Source: Sambucus nigra
Lineage: Eukaryota; Streptophyta; Magnoliopsida; Dipsacales; Adoxaceae
NCBI GenBank assembly: GCA_949130495.1
Contig: OX422210.1
Span: 27,225,681-27,289,680, forward strand
Length of the DNA stretch: 64,000 nucleotides
Reading direction: 5' to 3'
Both the position numbers and the translations under genes were made by a program. Shown one piece after another: positions 21,676 through 34,210 of this stretch. Positions within the stretch are counted from its first letter, which is position 1; each line of letters begins with the position of its first letter. The notes beneath the pieces are model-generated. The model worked only from the letters and a program-made list of their open reading frames with translations. It was not told where the DNA came from and made no database searches.

Positions 21676-23190
21676 AAGGTGCAAGCCCTATAACTTGCCT
21701 ATGCTCAACATCCCTCAGGCTTGGCCTCAAATACAAAGTAGTAGGCTACTCCAAACATAGTGCCTCGTCCTGGCGCATCAATGCCACGACCTCAACATTA
21801 GAATCCATTATACAAGATATTGCATGATACTACTACCTATGTTCCTGGCCTCAAATGAGCAGTTAAAAAGTTATAATCTTCAAATAACAAGGGGTATTTT
21901 AGTACAATGATAGTTTTGTTCCAAAAATGACCAAAAATATGAAGTTTCAAATATCAAAATGAAAAATCTTAAGTGTGGATGTCTTTAAAATCGATTTTAC
22001 CTTAGGCACCCAAATCCATTATATTCAAGGAAGAATGCTTTATAACAAGAACATATGATGGAAATACAAGTCCATGGTCATTACACAAGAGACATCTCAG
22101 TTAATGAAACATAGAAACGAGGGTTTAAGAAGAATAAGGTGAGGAAGGAGTCCTTTACCAAAGGTCTTAGTCCGACGATGAATGTTCCGCCACTTGAATA
22201 GAACTAGTGCCTCATGAATTGTGATACGCCTCGACCTCCTTTTGACAACACCTCCAATTGTCCTCCAATTCTCACTTTCTCTTTCTAGAGTTTTGGTAAT
22301 GGTTTTCTCAAATGTTCAAGCAACTTTGGGAATGGAGCATATGAATTTTATTTATTATAAGCGAGGGGAACCTGGGATTTTCAATTATGTCATCACTTCC
22401 CATAAATCCCATTTAAAAAGGCTTGTAAAAGCTCTAAAATTTATGATCTGGTTGATCCACGTCATTAATCCACATGTTGTGTTTTCTTTATACTTTCGCG
22501 GTATAAACTCTGTGACCTTGTATCATAGGCCGCAACTAGGGCGGCAAATGAACTGAGTCGAGTCTAGCCGAGATTAGCAAAGCTCGTTTATTAAACAACC
22601 TGGAAATTGTGTTCAAGATCAGTTCATTTACTAAATGAACAAGTCGAAGACGAGATTTATATGATCCGAACACGAGCTTTATTTGAGCTGAACACATGCC
22701 AAGCTCGAGCAATTCGATTTTAAAAGGCCTAATCGAGATGATTTATGCCTTAAAATTGGAACATGAGCCGAGCTCGAGCTGATCCCAATGCTCGTATTTT
22801 TTAAATGAGCTCAAAATTGTGTACAAGCTTTGTTCTTTTATTAAACAAATGAGCCGAACTCGAGCTTTAATCATGCCGAGCCCGAGTTCTTCATGGAAAA
22901 CTCGGTTTGTTTACAGCCCTATCCATGACCAAAGGATTACAACCGTAGCCTCGGTAACTATCCGCGGCTTAAAGGTTATAGCAACGACCTTTACTAACAC
23001 AACGCCCTACTAAAGGTTTATGTCATTACATTTTGTCCTTAATCTACTAAATGAATGGGGGTTCCTATCCAAGGAATCAACCAAGACCTTGTCAAAGGCC
23101 GCGACCTTTGTAGTATTTGCTATGGCCTTATTAACATGTCGTGGCCAAGTAGTTTTGGCCGTGGCCTCAGTAACATGTAAATCAATATCA
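21676..23190 (-). mobile_element. G1 5' LTR, interrupted
   Basis: Shares the ordered blocks listed for 13110-14330. The relationship breaks only at 22537-22921, where a hAT-like element is inserted. The outer end is uncertain because a foldback element starts at about 23205. Confidence 0.6.
22537..22921. mobile_element. hAT-like non-autonomous element rich in GAGCTCGAG
   Basis: Runs TAGGGCGGCAAATGAAC ... GTTTGTTTACAGCCCTA, with inverted ends and several internal CTCGAG/GAGCTC palindromes. It is precisely absent from the paired LTR at the equivalent place. Flanking octamers GCCGCAAC and TCCATGAC agree at 5 of 8 positions, a possible decayed 8-bp duplication. Confidence 0.6.
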
Positions 23191-23778
23191 ACACATTTAA
23201 AACATGAGCCGTGCTACACAAACACACAAAAGAAGACACAAACGGTAAACACACGTCTAAAAGACAAAAATACTACTTTAAACAAGCCATAATTACTATA
23301 TTTCTTCTAATAAACAAATAATAAAAAAAACAAAAAATATACTGCCTTGTATTTCTCCTAATAAAAAAATAAAAAAGACATTTTGAAAAGTATTTTTTTA
23401 TTGAAATCTTATTTTTTCAAATAAGGTTTTATTAAAAAAATTGTTGAAACCTTATTTTTTCAAGAAAAAAGTTTTAATTATTTATTTAAAAGACAGTTTT
23501 TTATTAAAAGAAATGAACAAAAAAAAATTTATATAAAAAACCATTTTCTGAAAAAAATATTTTTTCTTATAAAAACAATTTTTAGATAAATAGGCTTTTT
23601 TAATTAAAAAAAACTATAAACATTTTTTAAATTAAAAACAACTATTTTAATAGTAAATAACATTTTTTTATTTTAAAAAAATAATTTATTTTAATAAAAA
23701 ACTATTTAATTTGATGTCTTAGATTCATGATATATTAGTGCCGTTGGCGTGGACTCGCCTCGTTTATTGAATATGGTG

Positions 23779-23930
23779 AACTGCCATTTGAGACCACCTT
23801 GAAATCGAATGGCTGTATGGCTTGTCGAGATTGGTTAATTCCGCTGGCATGAACCCACATCCATAAAGAATTAACCAATCTCGACACGCCACGTATGCAT
23901 GCGGTTTCAAGGTGGTCTCAAATGGCGGTT
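23779..23930. repeat. Strong hairpin, 63-bp arms and 26-base loop
   Basis: Arms 23779-23841 and 23868-23930 pair almost throughout: GAGATTGGTTAATTC with GAATTAACCAATCTC next to the loop, and TTTGAGACCACCTTGAAA with TTTCAAGGTGGTCTCAAA outside, with a mismatched middle. Confidence 0.85.
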
Positions 23931-24131
23931 AATCTTGAATTATTCCAAAGAAAATCATGAATGGTTAATAACATTAACGAACTCTATAATGTTAAAAAAT
24001 AATTTTTAAGTCTAGTAAAAACAAAAGATTTTAACGTTAATAAAAATTATTTTTACGACTAATAAAAAAATTACAGTTATACATTTTTCATATTGAATCA
24101 ATCTATGAAAAAATAGATTTTTTTTCTTGTC

Positions 24132-24241
24132 TTTAGTGTGTGTCTAACATATGTGTCTATGTTTATGTGTCCATGTATCTTTATGCTTTAGTGTGTGTTT
24201 AACATATGTGTCTATGTTTATGTGTCCGTGTATCTTTATGC
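24132..24241 (+). repeat. 55-bp tandem duplication
   Basis: TTTAGTGTGTGT followed by AACATATGTGTCTATGTTTA occurs at 24132 and again at 24187 with two substitutions. The next stretch, 24242-24583, is AT-rich and unassigned. Confidence 0.9.
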
Positions 24242-25621
24242 TTAACACATATATAACCAATATAAATTAAATAATAAAATCAAAAAAAGAATTTGAAATC
24301 ATATTCTGTCCTTTGATCAAATAATTTTCATTGTCACTCAAATAACCATATCAAACATCGAATGGCAGGATGTAACATAGACTCCTATAAATTGTAGAAC
24401 CCACAAATGCTTAATTCAAAAAAATAAAAAAATAAGATTTGATTGTTGGGGACTGAGTACGAAAAAAGTAAAGGATTTATACGTAGAAAGCGAAGAAACG
24501 AACTCACAAATGATGTTGTTGGTCTGATAACATTCTTATCTAGTCTGATAATGTTTCTCTTTTATTCTCTTTTTCTCACACCTTGTGACACCCCAAAAAA
24601 TCCATAAATTGACTAATTAGGTCTACCATAAAATCACGGGAATTAGAAATTTTGGTAACATTCTTAGCATAAGAACTAATCACGATTTAAAAGAATAAAC
24701 ACAATATAATGAAATACCGAGTCTACACAAAACTAACTCTGATACAATCACCAACCGAAAGATATAAGTCGTCTCTGAATGTAAATATACATATACAACC
24801 ACACTGAAAATAAAGAAGTACAATGAAAGGATGATCTACACATTCTCAATTCCTACAATCCAACTCCTACAATCCTGGGAGTAAGAAACGGGACATCACT
24901 AAAGATGCTCCTCCAACGATCCCGCATCTACATGAAGTATGGCAATAGGACCTATAAAAATAGTTTTTAAAATAAAATGTAAACAAAAGCCTATGTAGAA
25001 TATGATTATAATTGAATCTGGGCCACATTATAACTACACATCTCCCTTTAGTGTTTTAACATATATTAGTTACCTATCCCAACAACTTAAAATATCATGC
25101 GATTCTAAATCTCAAATTTGTACGCAACCAATATCATTAAAGTCTTGCAACATGATTATTTAATCATTATATTCTCATATATATATGTTTATCTCTTTCA
25201 TTATGATACATAAGTAGGATTGGCAGTCTCGAACTTACACCCGTCTCACCAAGTAACCAATATATAGATAACTAGTTTATATCTCAAGTCTATACACATT
25301 TTACTATCTCATGTCAATAATACAATATATACATCTCTAGTATATGTAATACACGAATCCGAATCATAAGTATGTAGGTAGACATCCCTACCATAGGCCA
25401 TATACATTTCTAGCATAGGAAATATACAAGTCTGAAGTATTAGCACGTAAGTGGGAATCCCTACTATATGTCAAAGACATCTCTAGTACAACACATAAAC
25501 CGATAACCGCCACAACATAGTGACGTATGTTAGGAAGAAACACTCTACTCAGGCTAACATACATTCAAAGTACAACCCTCGACATGTATAAATAACTGAA
25601 CGATTCTCATGCCTACACATA

Positions 25622-28600
25622 TGTAACACCCCGCCTAATTAAATACCGGGTGGCCAGTCCCATACCAAATTAAAACAGAATAAACAGTTGGCTCATTCTT
25701 AGCATCACTGTCGAAAACATTTACAACTCACCCAATACCCAATTAAGCTGGTGTTAAAAACTTTCCAAATTTAAATTTCAACAAAACCATTTTTAGTTTA
25801 AGAATAACACTACACATTTTATTCTACAACACTGATAACACAATAAATAACAGAAAAGAATTTAAATGCAATTGGAATAAACATTCCCAAATAATATTAA
25901 TCCATTACAGTAATCCCATCAATAACAACTGTATTAAAAAGACCCGAATACAATAGTATTTGACCTCGATAGAAAATATAACTGAATCATTTGGGCGACA
26001 TGCCCCAACTAAGAGAATACTGTGAATCAAATAAAGATAGGCGTCTAAGCAAAACTCCATAAATACATAGCCTGTCATAATCCGCTAAGGTTGGCGTCCC
26101 TGTTGCTGGACACCTGATATAGAAGATACAATAGAAAAGAAAATATGCAAGGAAACGAGTCAGAGCCCGATTGTGTAAATGATTTTTAAAACAGCAAGTA
26201 TTTAACAAGTGCAATAAATCTTTTATTATGTACATGTTAGACCCAACTCTCACTTGCCATTCTCACCTTTCAACTAGAGTGCACACTTAACGTTTCCTAT
26301 TAACCTCCTAGTTAATGGTTCCTCCTCACTAGTTCCATAATATAATTCCATTCCCATATCATAATCCCCGTATGTCCCATACCATACGTCACATTATTAT
26401 TCATTTACATTTCTCATTTATATGATTAGTTTCTCATTAACATGAATCATTTCTCATTAATATGAGTTAAGCTTTTCAATTCTTTAAGAATAAACATTCA
26501 TTAACTTAATTCCATTATCTTTCTCTATTCACCGTTATCTACAATTATCACACAGTAGATGATTTAACCACAATAAATACAATCATTCATTTAATCCATT
26601 ATATATATATATTCATATATAATACGGCACCCCGAGTCACAGCTGCGGTGCAATGCATTACTCTGCTATAATGTCCCAATATCGCTTGTCGCCGAATAAG
26701 GGACTAAAGGTTCGTTAAGATTCCTCGAACCACAAACAACAACACAATCATTGGAGGCGAACATAGTTCTCATACCCATGGGTCACGCACATACCTACGT
26801 ACCCATAGTCAACGGACTTATCAACTCCCCGATAAGTCTTTCATAGACCTATGTTCTCGAGCGACAAATCAAAGATTCCATGGATTCATCAGGATATGAC
26901 TGCCCTCACGTGCAAACCTCCCACCGATAGCAAGTAAGCTAGGTATGTCATACACATAATCATTAATCAATCAAATAGGTATTATCATACCTATAGTATA
27001 CTAACAACAAGGTACTCACATTAACCTTAGATTATTCCCTTATGTAGCATTATATCTCTTTAAATCCCACGTATTAAAATGTCATATCTTTACTTCATAA
27101 TTTAATTATCCTCGCATCCTATAACATCTCTCCACTCCCGACGTCGTTAAGGTTCATGCGCGGAGCTTCTCGCAAAGAGAAATCCAAACAAGGAACCCCT
27201 CCAATACACTACTACTTAACTTTGTCGATCGAGGAGGTCCGATAACTTCAACTATGCGATCGGGATAACCTCATACCCTCTTTCAACCAAATGTGTTCTA
27301 AACTCCCATCTCTATCCAGGAGCCATACCACTACGCTCTTGTACTACACTCAACCTTTGCGAAATCAATAATGAGCTTAAACTCAGTCCTTGATGTTCAA
27401 ATTGTAATCCTAAGGCTACCCAGGTGTTACATTCAATCACCACTACTGGACCTATCCTTAATCCTCAAGTAAACCAATTATAATCCAACAAATGAATCTA
27501 GCAACCGAAATTTCTTTAATTTAATTATCATCATTCTAATCAATTTAAATCCCAATCAAATTAATTCAACTCTTATCTAGGTCTTACTGATCTCCTCTAA
27601 GTCCCATAATATCTCATTAACAATCACCAAAAATCTACCAAAGTTTTGGGATAAGAACCAACATTAAAAAGAAACAACTTCATGAATTCTCATATTTTAA
27701 ATACTCAGAAAAATCAGATCCAAAAATTATTCGAATCATCAATCTGACTTCAGATTTGGATTCTACACGAAAAATTGAGTCAGGTATGTGTTTTGAGTTT
27801 TTCTTAAATCTCATCCAAATGCACTAAAAAAGAAGATCTAAACATTACAAATTGGCTCTTCTCATTCCACTCGTTTTTGCCTCTTTTTCCAGAAAATTAT
27901 CAACATATTATCTTCAAGAACACTAAATTATTTTCAGAATTTCTTCCACAGATTGATGAATATTTATTGGATTATTATCATCCTACAACATGAGTTTACT
28001 TCCTATATCATTTCAGTTTCTAGAAATCCATAAAACAACTCCATTATGTCTTCCAAACATGAAAAATCATCTCTTTTCATAATTATTCTAACATGGACAA
28101 TATACGAACTTAAATTGCAAATATCAAACACTTGCCTTTAATGAAGATCTGATACTTTGGGGTTGAATAACATAGGTGGTTCTCCCTTTTTCCGGCCACT
28201 TTCGGTGGTGGTTGGTGGTGGTGACCTTTGGTCTTTAGTTCTCCTCCTTTCCAAGCAAACTTTTCTCTTCCCAAGCAACCTTTCACTCTCTCTAAGAAGA
28301 TGACCTTTCAATTTTGTGTAGAAGAGATGAATGAACCCACATTCAACTAATCTCCAAATACTTATAATAAGACAAAACCCGAAATCACTATTCATCCCCC
28401 TTGTAAAAATAACCAAAATGCCCTTTTGGATTGTCTTTTCATTTCCAAATGACCCGAGACCAAATCCATCATCCAAATAGACTTTTCTGACTATTTCAAC
28501 CCTTCCGGACGAAACGACATAGTCGAAATGACTATAAGGTCGATAGAAAAATAAATTTCCTTTTTAATTTAATAAATTAGTCCCGACACGTCCCAAACCG

Positions 28601-28825
28601 CGTCTGACTAAAAATCCAAATTACCGAAATTATATCACACCGTCATAATAATGACATCATATTCATATATTACCTAAATATCTTTAAGTAATATTCAGAA
28701 TCATCCATTTTAATATCCACAATCCGGATAAAACACAAATGAATTAATTAATAATAAAATCCAATTAATCCATTAAGTTAAAATATAACCCATTTTAAAA
28801 GTCATAAAAATTACGGGGTATTACA
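25622..28825 (-). mobile_element. 3' LTR (3204 bp) of the LARD-like element
   Basis: Plus-strand ends TGTAACACCCCG and CGGGGTATTACA. Includes a 90-bp motif at 27132-27230 that is repeated elsewhere. Short open frames of 112 and 88 codons occur in both LTRs but look like chance. Confidence 0.92.
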
Positions 28826-30239
28826 TACTTCCCCCCTTATAACAGAATTTTGTCCCAAAATTCAGGAATATAAATAATACCGATAAGGTCAACTCCGAGT
28901 ATAAATCTCACATCGCAAGAAATCTAAGATGTACCGCCCATACAGTACATTAACGAAAATCCCCATCGATGTTACACTAAGTCTCACCATATAGTTCCAA
29001 CTGAATCAAATTTAAATTATACCCAATCTTCCCTATACCGTCCTCGTGACAAAGTTTGGGAAAAATGATCCTCACTTATCAAGTAAATACATCCTGAAGT
29101 CACAACTACTCACTGTTTCACAATAATGAAAACTACTACCGTCAACCATCCAGGGCGCCCATACACCCTATCGTACCACTTTCGTTATAATATTTGTCGC
29201 AAAGGTTATAAACTCATATACTAAGGACCTAACTTATTTCGACTCCCAACGATTATTAGTTTCATGCGTGGGGTGTCTCGCAAGCGAAATCCAAACATGG
29301 AACCACCCCGATACACTACTTCCTAAAGTAGTCGGTCATCGAAACTCCTAAGGTCCTTATTCAATAGTGTATAAAAATTTGGTTTATCGAAAAAAATATC
29401 AGGTTTATCAATTTAAACAAAAAAAAAAATTTAGGTTTTATTGATTTCAAATAGAGTCTACTCATCTACTCTTCTCTAGAAGACAAGATGCTGGTTAATA
29501 GTAGTGCATACGCTCTCATATACCACAAGTCAATGCATGCCGATAGTCATATCATGCTCGTACATGCCCAAAGTAAGTAATCCCATAATAAAAATCAAAC
29601 CCACGTGATAGCATGTAAGATATAGGTGTCCCACACCCCTCAGTGAGTCTACGTAAATAACGATGCTATAGGCTAAGTTTAGCAACCCTTTTTGCCCACA
29701 CAATATTAATTGCTACAAAAATCAATACGCCTCATAATTCCTTAGATAGGAAACATACCCTCATTTGCGGGTGATGGCTGTTGAATCCCAATATTATAAC
29801 TTTGCTCCGATGAGTCAAGAAAAATTTTACACCAAATTTTCCAGTTCTAATTAACCACACTCCACTATATGCCCAAGCCTTTGAATATATTGCCTTCGCT
29901 AGGTAACACACAAAATTCCCGCATTTCAAGAACTTCTACTGATGACTCTCCTCAATTTTTTTTCCATAATAGGGGGGACCTCGACTACGGTCATCATACT
30001 CGAACATACTTCATAACCTCCTAAGTACGATCTCCGCTATCCATCCAATGGCCCTTATCTTCCATACTTCTTGAACGAACTCGTCCGAACGCAAATAAGA
30101 TTCACTAATATATACGGAATCTTACCAAAGAAATCAACAATCCTAAACATAGGGCTCTACATCAAAGAACACAAAGCTAAAAACACAGTAAGCCGTACAG
30201 ATCCTAAAGGACACTAGAACCTGATGCTTTGATACCACC
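28826..30239 (-). other. Internal region of the LARD-like element, noncoding
   Basis: Contains a polypurine tract (28826-28838), a copy of the 90-bp motif (29239-29320) and the PBS (30237-30226). The only open frame over 60 codons (29732-29929, minus strand) resembles nothing I know. It parallels the noncoding 3' region next to the LTR at 34211-36855. Confidence 0.8.
30226..30237 (-). promoter_or_regulatory. Primer-binding site (initiator tRNA-Met type)
   Basis: TGGTATCAAAGC on the minus strand, two bases after the 5' LTR, one mismatch from the usual TGGTATCAGAGC. Confidence 0.85.
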
Positions 30240-33200
30240 TGTAACACCCCGCCTAATTAAATACCGGGTGGCCAGTCCCATACCAAATTAAAACAGAATA
30301 TACAGTTGGCTCATTCTTAGGATCACTGTCGAAAACATTTACAACTCACCCAATACCCAATTAAGCTGGTGTTAAAAACTTCCCAAATTTAAATTTCAAC
30401 AAAACCATTTTTAGTTTAAGAATAACACTACACATTTTATTCTACAACACTGATAACACAATAAATAACACAAAAGAATTTAAATGCAATTGGAATAAAC
30501 ATTCCCAAATAATATTAATCCATTACAGTAATCCCATCAATAACAACTATATTAAAAAGACCCGAATACAATAGTATTTGACCTCGATAGAAAAGATAAC
30601 TGAATCCTTTGGGCGACATGCCCCAACTAAGAGAATACTGTGAATCAAATGAAGATAGGCGTCTAAGCAAAACTCCATAAATCCATAGCCTGTCATAATC
30701 TGCTAAGGTTGGCGTCCCTGTTGCTGTACACCTGATATAGAAGATACAATAGAAAAGAAAATATGCAAGGAAACGGGTCAGAGCCCGATTGTGTAAATGA
30801 TTTTTAAAACAATAAGTATATAACAAGTGCAATAAATATTTTATTATGTACATGTTAGCCCAACTCTCACTTGCCATTCCCACCTTTCAACTAGAGTGCA
30901 CACTTAACGTTTCCTATTAACCTCCTAGTTAATGGTTCCTCCTCACTAGTTCCATAATATAATTCCATTCCCATATCATAATCCCCGTATGTCCCATACC
31001 ATACGTCACATTATTATTCATTTACATTTCTCATTTATATGATTAGTTTCTCATTAACATGAATCATTTCTCATTAATATGAGTTAAGCTTTTCAATTCT
31101 TTAAGAACAAACATTCATTAACTTAATTCCATTATCTTTCTCTATTCACCGTTATCTACAATTATCACACAGTAGATGATTTAACCACAATAAATCCAAT
31201 CATTCATTTAATCCATTATATATATATATATATTCATACATAATACAGCACCCCGAGTCACAACTGCGGTGCAATGCATTACTCTGCTATCATGTCCCAA
31301 TATCGCTTGTCGCCGAATAAGGGACTAAAGGTTCGTTAAGATTCCTCGAACCACAAACAACAACACAATCATTGGAGGCGAACATAGTTCTCATACCCCT
31401 GGGTCACGCACATACCTACGTACCCATAGTCAGCGGACTTATTAACTCCCCGATAAGTCTTTCATATACCTATGTTCTCGAGCGACAAATCAAAGATCCC
31501 ATGGATTCATCAGGATATGACTGCCCTCACGCGCAAACCTCCCACCGATAGCAAGTAAGCTAGGTATGTCATACACATAATCATTAATCAATCAAATAGG
31601 TATTATCATACCTATAGTATACTAACAACAAGGTACTCACATTAACCTTAGATTATTCCCTTACGTAGCATTATATCTCTTTAAATCCCACGTATTAAAA
31701 TGTCATATCTTTACTTCATAATTTAATTATCCTCGCATCCTATAACATCTATCCACTCCCGACGTCGTTAAGGTTCATGCACGGAGCGTCTCGCAAGGCA
31801 AAATCCAAACAAGGAACCCCTCCAATACACTACTACTTAACTTTGTCGATCGAGGAGGTCCGATAACTTCAACTATGCAATCGGGATAATCTCATACCCT
31901 CTTTCAACCAAATGTGTTCTAAACTCCCATCTCTATCCAGGAGCCATACCACTACACTCTTGTACTACACTCAGCCTTTGTGAAATCAATAATGAGCTTA
32001 AACTCAGTCCTTGATGTTCAAATTGTAATCCTAAGGCTACCCAGGTGTTACATTCAATCACCACTACTGGACCTATCCTTAATCCTCAAGCAAACCAATT
32101 ATAATCCAACAAATGAATCTAGCAACCGAAATTTCTTTAATTTAATTATCATCATTTTAATCAATTTAAATCCCAATCAAATTAATTCAAATCTTATCTA
32201 GGTCTTACTGATCTCCTCTAAGTCCCATAATATCTCATTAACAATCACCAAAAATCTACCAAAGTTTTGGGATAAGAACCAACATTAAAAAGAAACAACT
32301 TCATGAATTCTCATATTTTAAATACTCAGAAAAACCAGATCCAAAAATTATTCGAATCATCAATCTGACTTCAGATTTGGATTCTACACGAAAAATTGAG
32401 TCAGGTATGTGTTTTGAGTTTTTCTTAAATCTCATCCAAATGCACTTAAAAAGAAGATCTAAACATTACAAATTGGCTCTTCTCATTCCACTCGTTTTTG
32501 CCTCTTTTTCCAGAAAATTATCAACATATTATCTTCAAGAACACTAAATTATTTTCAGAATTTCTTCCACAGATTAATGAATATTTATTGGATTATTATC
32601 ATCCTACAACATGAGTTTACTTCCTATATCATTTCAGTTTCTAGAAATCCATAAAACAACTCCATTATGTCTTCCAAACATGAAAAATCATCTCTTTTCA
32701 TAATTATTCTAACATGGACAATATACGAACTTAAATTGCAAATATCAAACACTTGCCTTTAATGAAGATCTGATACTTTGGGGTTGAATAACATAGGTGG
32801 TTCTCCCTTTTTCCGGCCACTTTCGGTGGTGGTTGGTGGTGGTGACCTTTGGTCTTTAGTTCTCCTCCTTTCCAAGCAAACTTTTCTCTTCCCAATCAAC
32901 CTTTCACTCTCTCTAAGAAGATGACCTTTCAATTTTGTGTAGAAGAGATGAATGAACCCACATTCAACTAATCTCCAAATACTTATAATAAGACAAAACC
33001 CGAAATCACTATTCATCCCCCTTGTAAAAATAACCAAAATGCCCTTTTGGGTTGTCTTTTCATTTCCAAATGACCCGAGACCTAAATCCAACATCCAAAT
33101 AGACTTTTCTGACTATTTCAACCCTTCCGGACGCAACGACGCTGTCGAAATGACTATTAGGTCGATAGAAAAATAAATTTCCTTTTTAATTTAATAAATT

Positions 33201-33447
33201 AGTCCCGACACGTCCCATACCGCGTCTGACTAAAAATCCAAATTATCGAAATTATATCACACCGTCATAATAATGACATCATATTCATATATTACCTAAA
33301 TATCTTTAAGTAATATTCAGAATCATCCATTTTAATATCCACAATCCGGATAAAATCCAAATGAATTAATTAATAATAAAATCCAATTAATCCATTAAGT
33401 TAAAATATAACCCATTTTAAAAGTCATAAAAATTACGGGGTATTACA
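30240..33447 (-). mobile_element. 5' LTR (3208 bp) of the LARD-like element
   Basis: Near-identical to 25622-28825. Differences include an extra TA in the (TA)n tract near 31220 and an added base near 33081. The 90-bp motif is at 31752-31840. Confidence 0.92.
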
Positions 33448-34210
33448 ACATAACGAAGACATATCCTTATTACCTTCGATAATCACTCACATGTACTAGG
33501 TATAGTATCAGGTTGTCCCAACCCTAAGACTTCATCATTATGCCTACCCATCATCTATATGGCCCACCATACCAAAGGTCATATGATGAAATCTCCATGA
33601 GCCCTCTCTGTACACAAATACCTAGGTGTAGGACCCCGGGTAAAATGACCATGGAAAACTCATATACTCGCCAAGGCACAATCGCAATTCACCCCGTACG
33701 TGCCACATAAATGGAATCCCTCCTAGTATCGTGAGTATTTACAAATGATATGTATCGCACATAAAACATCCATTTAAATATAACCCTCGCTAACGGGTTG
33801 AATCAAACAAACATATAAACATAGCTAATCAACGCTACCGAATTACATTTACAACCCTCACTAACGGGATACAACTTAACGTACATGACCCTTATTAACG
33901 GGTTAAGATAAACATTCCGACTCTAATGCTATCGGGTCATAGTCATACTAGGATTGCTATTATAACCTTATATTCATCTCGTAATATCATAGAATGGTAT
34001 ATTACATCTATAACCAAATATTCATCCCATAATACATTAACTCTAACCTCTCGGGTTCTCGAGCCTAGGTGTAGTCTCACCCTATCGTACATTAAAAATC
34101 ATACATAAGTTATATCCAATATTAATTAGCCATAGTATATTCTTCCAAGTCATTGCATCTAGGTATAATCGCACACCTAATTTAATTGAAACCACATTAC
34201 ATAATAACTA

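Larger units (their letters stand above)
13110..23190 (-). mobile_element. G1: decayed chromovirus-type gypsy element, minus strand
   Basis: Two related terminal regions (13110-14330 and about 21676-23190) enclose, reading on the minus strand, gag, protease, RT, integrase and a C-terminal chromodomain-like block, all badly broken. Insertions inside it: a solo LTR (14699-17646), a 371-bp LTR-like module plus SINE-like segment (18240-18766) and a hAT-like element in the 5' LTR (22537-22921). Known: a chromodomain-like integrase tail marks the Tekay/Del type of chromovirus. A relative, G2, lies inverted at 39480-44425. The LTRs differ much, so the element is old. Confidence 0.75.
23205..24250. 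mobile_element. Large foldback (MITE-like) element
   Basis: The left end (ACACAAACGGTAAACACACG then TCTAAAAGACAAAAA) is answered by the inverse at 24125-24185 (CTTGTCTTTAGTGTGTGTC, GTGTCTATGTTTATGTGT). Between them are A/T-rich arms and a central stem at 23779-23930. The right end has a 55-bp tandem duplication (24132-24241). Confidence 0.5.
25622..33447 (-). mobile_element. Complete non-autonomous LTR element (7826 bp), TSD ACATA
   Basis: Two LTRs (25622-28825 and 30240-33447) enclose a 1414-bp internal region. ACATA lies on both outer sides (25617-25621, 33448-33452). The right LTR is the 5' one: next to it on the minus strand is TGGTATCAAAGCATCAGG, an initiator-Met PBS with one mismatch. 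Next to the left LTR is the purine tract AAGGGGGGAAGTA. Hand comparison shows roughly 2% mismatches in the first 400 bp and few elsewhere, so insertion is fairly recent. No gag or pol is present, so it must have been mobilised in trans (LARD-like). Confidence 0.92.
24584..34210 (-). mobile_element. Older LTR of the TGTGACACCCC type, split by a nested element
   Basis: Begins TGTGACACCCC at 24584 and shows the ATTCTTAGCAT block seen early in related LTRs. At 25621 it is interrupted by the complete element 25622-33447 (target site ACATA duplicated) and resumes at 33448. Its far end is unclear, somewhere near 34210, where another LTR of the superfamily seems to start. No genes in the flanking parts. 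Confidence 0.5.

Noticed and set aside
25987..26253. 88-codon frame, with a relative at 30515-30883
   Set aside because: Same reason: duplicated LTR sequence, length differs between the copies.
28138..28476. 112-codon frame, also present at 32759-33094
   Set aside because: Conserved only because the two LTRs are near-identical; composition and position inside an LTR give no support for a protein.
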